DNA from: Dryomyza anilis
Taxonomy: Eukaryota > Arthropoda > Insecta > Diptera > Dryomyzidae
Direction: 5' to 3'
Length of the DNA stretch: 64,000 bases
Assembly: GCA_951804985.1 (NCBI GenBank)
Contig: OX638133.1
Coordinates: 13,102,501 to 13,166,500, forward strand
Part shown: piece after piece, positions 57,961 to 64,000 of the stretch
Layout of the letters: every line of letters starts with the position of its first letter
How positions within the stretch are numbered: the stretch's first letter is position 1
Program-made: the position numbers and the translations under genes
Notes under the pieces: model-generated
The model's database searches: none
What the model saw: only the letters and a program-made list of their open reading frames with translations
Told to the model about the DNA's origin: nothing

Positions 57961-60188
57961 AAATTATGGTTATATATTGCATAGTTCAAAGTAACGATAA
58001 AAATTACTAACTTTTGATTATCTCTACTGGTTTTTAAAATATGCCATAGTTTCCATCTTTTTCTGATTAAATTTAATCAATGTGTAATGCGAATTATCTC
58101 CATGTAGAAAGACCAATATCATTGGCGTTACCACAATTAAATATTTAGCACAAAGGCAGCTCTTACCAAGTCCAGGTGTAGTTTGTGTGAACTCACCTGA
58201 GGGAACACATTAAAACGTGTGAAACTGTGTTGTGAAATCCTTGTGGTTTGAAGTTGCTGCTACTACACTGACCTCGTAACCGAATAAGCAGCGAAATATG
58301 GCAGCACTTGGCTGGTTTAATTTATGCCTAAAGCACGTGGATTCACCCAGTGGCCGAACACGCACTGCAAAAGCAAACATACAACGACACCATGGAGGAG
58401 ACTGCTGTAAGGCAGTCAGTCACTAAGTAAGTAAGTGGAGAAACACTTTATTTGCACTTTTACACATTTACACTGGGAGGTAAATTTCACTTTTTATGCA
58501 CAGTGATGCTGCTCATGCTGATGTCGCACTTTAAATTGTGTGTGTCCGTGTGCTGCAAGGACATGCAGTCAGTCTGTCAGGCAGGCAGGCATTCAGCAGC
58601 CAAGGTAACCGAGTAGTCAGTTTTCCACGCAATTAAAATGAAATGCATCCGCCTCTCGGGCAAATATACTAAACTGTGTACCGGAGCGTGGGGTGCTATA
58701 GTGCACAATATGGCAACACTCTGTCTGTCAACTTTTCACGCACAAACACACAGAATGGCGCGACGTCAATTTAGCACAAGTTGCCTTTACCGTTGCCAAG
58801 GCGGTACATTGACAGACAGACAGACGGGCGACAGACGGACGGACGCACCGAATGACAAACAGACAGACGTTGCTGTCAACGCGCACTTTTGAATATTTTG
58901 TATTTTATTTTTGTGACTTTATTCAAGTTGTTAAATTTTTGCAAAACTTTTAAATAGTTAAATTGTCAAACTGTCAAAATCAAGTCTAAGACTTGTGTGG
59001 GCGACGCGTGTTGACCTGCTTAAACGACAGCGTTGAACTTGAGCGCATTTTATTTTTTGTTGAATTAATTAAATATATTTGTTAAAATTTTGTTTAACTT
59101 TTTTTAATATAACACTTTATATAATTTAATTTTATTTAGTTTTTTTTTTAATTTATGTTTTTAATTTATTTTTTTACATTTTTTAATAAATTATTTAAAA
59201 TATTTTTAATTTTTCGCGTCACACATAATTTGCGTTTCACCGTCGTATCCTTTGCACAACCGTCAGCGAACTGTTTTTCCTGTGCTTGATCCTGTGCCTG
59301 CCATGGACCACGCGTTGCATATCAGCTGCTGCCTACAGCTTTACTCACCACACCGTCCACTGGGTTGAGTCTGCGCCTTAGACGTACGCCAAACATGTCC
59401 TTTCTTTTGTTTACTCTGCTCTGTTTGTGGAACATATTCACTTGGCTTATGGTGTGCTTTTATTCAGTGTGTTGCAGACAGCCATTAGTTGCGGTTTGAC
59501 TTTCACCGCTTTGGCATGCGAGCCAGCGATAAGCATTTCAGCCACGTCGTCACTATGGTCGTGGCTGCCGTCTAATATATCCCGCTGTTGTGCATATGCA
59601 ATACATTGGATTTTCATTTTTTTACTTTTAACGATTATTATATTTTTAAATTATCATTTTTATAAAAACGAAATACAATTGACCACGTACTCTCCACACC
59701 CCTATTTAAAATACCATTGACATCTTGATAGAAAATTTTAATGGTCATGATTGATAACGATTTTTGACACGTGCGCCATGCTACATATCTTTGTCAATTG
59801 GCATACTTTAAAAAGAAAAATCAGGTTATCGCCGAAAAAGTGTCCGTATGGAATTAAATTGCTTGCAAAATGCTGTGGTAATGTTTTGTGTTTCCTTTTT
59901 TTCATTTCTAAGAAATTAGCGTTATCAGTCAGATAGAAGAACACACGTGGAATAGAGCGTATAGGTTTTAGAAATCTAAAAATGCCTTAAAACGACATCG
60001 ACACCGAAGGTAAACACTTACCATTGAATAGACAGTGCAACAATAAATAAAATCTTTTGATTTGATAGAGTTTTTTACGCTGATCTGGAAACTGAAGACT
60101 GTTTTGCTCCAACATGTCTGGTTTATTCGCAATTTGCAGTCAAATTTGAAAAATTAGATTGTTATAACATATTTTAATTTTATAATTT
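57961..60188. other. No gene supported; higher-GC unique blocks
   Basis: 58100-58900 and 59230-59600 are less AT-rich and unrelated to the repeats. They have short open frames (58638-58892 and 59427-59720, plus strand) but no splice context or known domain. A GACAGACAGACAG/GACGGACGGACG tract lies at 58805-58870. These may be regulatory DNA or parts of noncoding transcripts. 58900-59230 is T/A-rich. Confidence 0.35.
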
Positions 60189-60692
60189 GGTAATTCCACA
60201 TCAAATCGACAGGGTTTTAAATTTGATTCTTCGATTTTCGTGAAATTTAGTTTATGGCTTTGAATATATAAAAAAAATATATCTTGATTTCTTTTCGAAA
60301 TTCGAAAATTTCACAAAATGATGATGTTTAAAAAACACTACTTTTTCTTATAGAGGCGACTTCGAAAGCCATTATCTAGGTAAATAAAGTTGAAAATGGA
60401 TATTTTTGGTCTCTATTATGCTAATACTTGAATGTAATTTTTATTCTGGTTAATATTATTTTTCTATAATTCGACTTATAATTATTAAGTCATTGTTAAA
60501 TTTTTCAACTCGAATTTCGGCAAAAACAGCTATTTTGAGTTGTGTTTTTTGGAAGCATCATAATTTTGTGAAATTTCGTATTTCGAAAAAAAATCAATTT
60601 ATATATTTTTATATATTTAAAGCCATAAACTAAAATTCACGAAAATCGAAAAAACAAATTTGAAACCCTGTCAATTTGATGTGGAATTACCC
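60189..60692. mobile_element. MITE with long inverted repeats, about 500 bp
   Basis: It starts GGTAATTCCACATCAAATCG and ends with the inverse (ATTTGATGTGGAATTACC). The arms continue through CAGGGTTTxAAATTTG, CGATTTTCGTGAA, TAGTTTATGGCTT and AATTTCACAAAAT(G/T)ATGATG, about 140 bases on each side. The centre is AT-rich and non-coding. A flanking duplication is not certain. Confidence 0.75.
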
Positions 60693-60859
60693 AATTATTA
60701 ATTGTTTATCATAAATATTAACTTTGACATCATCGTTTCTTGCAAATTTGAACTTTCCTAATCAAAATTTTAAAACATACCATGAACGCTTGCGTAAACT
60801 ATCATAATCGCATTAGTAAAAATATTCCCCGAACAACATATCCAGTCACTAAATAGAAT

Positions 60860-61180
60860 ACACAAAAAAATAAAAAGAATTAAGTAAAAACCAGGATTCA
60901 TCAAATTGAAGATTTCATTCATTGAATTATAAACGTTTTTTTTTTAATGTTTTTCATTTTCAATTTGTTCTTAAACATCAAATTTTAAACAATAATATAT
61001 CCACATTTACACATTTAAAACAAAAAATTATGATATTTATTTTCTATTTATGCGGTGAGTACATTTCATCACATTTATGAACGTATGTACATCACATTGA
61101 AGAATTTTATTCATCAAACCATACTTATTTAAATAACAGAAATCTTACAAGATTCTAAATACATAAATGTGTAAATTGAG
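60860..61180. mobile_element. TGATGAA palindromic repeat family, copy 5
   Basis: It has CAGGATTCATCAAATTGAAG, TTCATTGAATTATAAACG, TTTTTCATTTTCAATTTGTTC, ATTCATCAAACCATA, and ATCTTACAAGATTCTAAATACATAAATG, the last closely like AATCTTATTAGAATTATAAATACATAAATG at 2240-2270 in copy 1. It reads in the opposite sense to copy 1 for some parts. Decayed. Confidence 0.5.
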
Positions 61181-61555
61181 AAAATGTTTATTTGAAATTC
61201 TATGCTTAAGAACTTACCCAGTATGCCATTCGATTCGATATTGCTTCGAGACTGTATCGAGATGTCCAATTTATTAATTCGATATCGACTGGGATTTCGT
61301 TTCAATATTATACTATAATTTGTTCTAAGTTGTACGTAGATATCGTTACGAGATAATAAAGTTTATTCGAAACGAGAAAAAAAGCGATTTTGGTTCGATA
61401 TAGCTTCAAATATCGAGATTGATTCGATAAACATTGCAATATCGATGAGATAAAAATTTAAATATCGTCTCTTGTCTTTAAATTTTATTTTATTATCTGG
61501 TATGTCTCGGAGCTCTTTGATGATCAAAGTTTTCTCGAACTAACTTCGATAAAAC

Positions 61556-62345
61556 TAGTTGGGAAAGTTAAGTCACATGGGTAAGTTCGGTCACATGGGG
61601 CGGATTTTTATAGTCGGTCGGGCCCGACTATGGAATACCCTACACCTTTGGTGGGGATATTAATGTGGGATATTTAATTGCATACCTTAATTTTAAAGTT
61701 TTTAATTATGCTGAACCTCCCCACCCTCAGAATATTATTCACATGTCAGAAATTTACGTCTTTTATCCCCATAAATTAAAAAATGTATATAAAAGTATAA
61801 AAAAACTAAAAAAAAAAATTTAAAAATATAATTGGGCGGACCACGCCTATATTTAAAATTTTGAATCTATGAATATTAGATTTGATTTAAATAATTTACG
61901 GATCATATTTTCACTATGAAAACCCGGGAATAATGAAAAAAAAGTGGTCGGATCACGCCCATTTTTGGACCACATATTTTTAGGTGAATTATAACAATAC
62001 GTTTTAAATTTTGTATCTATATCTTGAATACTTTTCGAGTTATTAGTTTCCAAGAGTTATATAAAAGTGCCTTGTATGGGAGGTAGGCATGTCCGATGAC
62101 TGATTTGGCTAAAATATATTGAGACGAAATTTCATCGCATTCTGATCAGTATTTCTCAAGTTATTCTGTATTCGGACAGCAAGACGGACAGACAGACAGA
62201 CAGACGGACATAGCTAAACGGACTCGGGTAGTGATGCTGATCAAGAATATATATACTTTTCCATACCGGACACGCCTCCTAGGGGGCGTTACAATATATG
62301 CACAAAGTTAATATACCCTGTACCTCATAGGTGTCGGGTATAAAA
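61556..62345 (+). mobile_element. GTTGGGAAAGTTA...GGGTATAA dispersed repeat, copy 2
   Basis: It opens GTTGGGAAAGTTAAGTCACA, runs through GGGCGGATTTTTATAGTCGG, CGACTATGGAATACCCTACA, two GGxCCACGCC / GGATCACGCCCATTTTTG parts, TTGTATGGGAGGTAGGCATG, the GACAGACAGACAGACGGACA tract, GATGCTGATCAAGAATATAT and closes CTGTACCTCATAGGTGTCGG then GTATAA. It lacks the foldback insert of copy 1. Confidence 0.7.
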
Positions 62346-62392
62346 ATTCAATATCAAATTTGAATGCTTTAAAATTGTACGATGTGCTACTA

Positions 62393-62772
62393 CACAGTAA
62401 AAATAATCGACATAAATATAGCAACCGATATTAATTGCATTCATTAATCAATCCAGCAACTAAATAGACTAATTTTTTGAATACATTTGCTATTCTTCGT
62501 TAAATCAGCAATTACGTTTGCAAATATGACTATTTGTACGTCAATGCAACAAATTAATTAGTCGGCGCAGTTTCAGCAATTATATTTGCTAAAACGGCGC
62601 CGACTAAATTATCTGCTGCATTGACGTACGAATATTCTTATTAGCAAACGTAATTGCTGATTTAACGAAAATAGCAAATGGTTTCATTAAATTAGTGAAT
62701 TTCATTGCTGGATTGATTAATGAATACAATTAATATCAGTTGCTATATTTACGACGATTATTTTTTTCTGTG
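62393..62772. mobile_element. Palindromic MITE with TA duplication, 380 bp
   Basis: It is flanked by TA (62391-62392 and 62773-62774), starts CACAGTAAAAATAATCGACA and ends CGATTATTTTTTTCTGTG. The arms share TAAATATAGCAACCGATATT, AATTGCATTCATTAATCAAT and GCAATTACGTTTGCxAATA, and the centre has GTACGTCAATGCA and CGGCGCAGTTTCAGC with inverse copies. A half copy is at 39318-39545. Termini and TA duplication resemble the 55.2-kb element, fitting a Tc1/mariner-type group. Confidence 0.82.
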
Positions 62773-63721
62773 TATATTTTTTTACATTTTTTTTGTCGAT
62801 ATCATTGCACTATTTGATGTAAATCGGACCAGTAACGTTTCATTCTCGTTTCTGCATGAGATGTTAATTAAACCTTTCGAGAACAAAACCGCGTTAAAAT
62901 TGCTGATTGGTTTCATATAAAAGTGTCAGAGCTAGGACCGATTAATTATCTTCGAAAAACCAGCCACATGCCCAGTCTAAGTAACAGTTCGTTTCCCAGT
63001 AGAGAAACTTCAAAACTTTAGTTTCGTGTTCAGCGACCCCGTACTACCTAAAAATCGGTAACAAATGGAAATATGGGGTGAAATTTTGTACCTTTGTTGC
63101 ACTGTAATATCGTTCCATTATAAAATTTGATGCAGATATAAAATACTTCTAGCAGCGTATAGTTAAAAAAATTTAACAATTTTGTATTTATACACTATGG
63201 GAACATTTTGTGGCGATAGTGATAGGATTTAAAATTTTATAGTGCCCAACATTTATCTGCAAACATAAAAGGCACAACTTAAATGGTATAAGATGCTCGG
63301 TCTAAGAGCAGATGCGCCATACTATTTATATAATTAATAACTCTGCCATCATTTTTAACGTTTTTAAAAGTTTCAGTTAATCGGTTCAAATAAATGTAAT
63401 TTCCGAAATGGTATTAATAGAATTCATTATATACGCGATCGGAAAACTCTACTTTGAAGGCAACATATTAGGTTTGCAATAATATTTTTTGAATATTTAA
63501 ACTTTTTAAATTGAAAAAAAGTTTTTAATAATCGACAAACTTAAGTTATATAATGAAATAAAAATATTGATAAAAAAGTAATTCCCAATTAATGTTCAGA
63601 AAAAGTATGAGTGTAAATACGTACGTGTTTTTCTTTGCGTGTATTTTATTTAATTTGCGATGTATTAATAATGCTTCAGATAAAAATATTAAGATTTACA
63701 AGTTATTAAAAAAAACTTTAT

Positions 63722-63915
63722 AAACAATAGTTTTTTACTATTAAAAATAGTCGATAGGATAAATTATTATTTTAATCGGAAAATACCATTTAATACTAGA
63801 AAATACCATGACATTGCCATTGAGTTTATACGAAAAGATTTATTTTTTGTATACTATTAAATCAATAATTTTCGTATTGACCAATTTTAATGGGATTTAA
63901 GGAATTTTTTTCTGA
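63722..63915 (-). mobile_element. ATTTTCATATAAACT / TAGTATT repeat, single inverted copy
   Basis: It is the reverse complement of the 50926-51190 order: on the minus strand AAAAAAATTCC, CCCATTAAAATTGGTCAAT, ATTGATTTAATAGTATACAA, AAACTCAATGGCAATGTCAT, GACTATTTTTAATAGTAAAA. It has no coding capacity. 62775-63720 shows no supported feature. Confidence 0.65.
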
Positions 63916-63968
63916 ATGTATAATTTAGTAAATTAAAACAATATCAAATAAACAAATACATATTTAAA

Positions 63969-64000
63969 ACTAGCTGGACCCGTGCACGACTCGTGCCAAG
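63969..64000 (+). mobile_element. Start of a fourth CTAGCTGGACCCG element, cut by the window end
   Basis: ACTAGCTGGACCCGTGCACG then ACTCGTGCCAAG matches the first 30 bases of the elements at 28404, 31938 and 34295. It contains the small inverted word GCACGAGTCGTGC-type hairpin. The rest lies outside the window. Confidence 0.75.

Noticed and set aside
59427..59720. 97-codon plus-strand frame with hydrophobic end
   Set aside because: The hydrophobic end comes from a T-rich stretch; the first part has no signal peptide logic or homology I recognise.

Overview
This is an AT-rich, repeat-dense piece of an animal genome, almost certainly a true fly (Diptera, probably a large-genome calyptrate). 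The grounds are spliced genes with insect-type signals (GTAAGT donors, AATAAA poly(A) signals, TATA boxes), a regulatory-type protein full of Gln/Asn/Ala/His runs like those common in flies, jockey-like non-LTR retrotransposon remnants, tRNA-derived SINEs and many short inverted-repeat elements (MITEs). Nothing bacterial is present: no operons, no CRISPR, no ribosome binding sites.

Only two protein-coding genes can be supported. (1) A minus-strand gene runs from about 40.67 kb down to 19.97 kb. It has four coding exons (40529-39744, 25647-23231, 21322-21262, 20151-20044) whose splice phases all agree (0/0, 2/2, 0/0) and which join into about 1123 residues, with AATAAA signals 55-70 bases after the stop. 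The two short 3' exons were found by reading the sequence by eye. I cannot assign the protein to a family. (2) A plus-strand gene for a small secreted peptide with a signal sequence and paired cysteines has its first coding exon at 35954-36207 and its second at 45714-45783. The two genes interleave: peptide exon 1 lies in the 14-kb intron 1 of the minus gene, and exon 1 of the minus gene lies in the 9.5-kb intron of the peptide gene.

The rest is mostly mobile-element debris. 0-19 kb: duplicated AT-rich DNA, MITEs with CCCTAGTAG termini, tRNA-derived SINEs, an antisense jockey-like fragment and a TTAA-flanked piggyBac-type MITE. 19-25.6 kb: the 3' part of the minus gene. 25.6-39.7 kb: its first intron, with degenerate Ser/Leu-codon-like repeats, three copies of an element carrying a 15-bp tandem array, and foldback repeats. 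40.8-41.2 kb: a 19-bp minisatellite just upstream of exon 1. 45.7-64 kb: the peptide gene's end, a 1.4-kb 41-bp minisatellite, an RTE-like fragment, a jockey-like reverse transcriptase pseudogene, and many palindromic MITEs. Several higher-GC, non-repetitive blocks (10.2-10.8, 42.1-42.4, 50.2-50.6, 58.4-59.6 kb) have no assigned function and may be regulatory.
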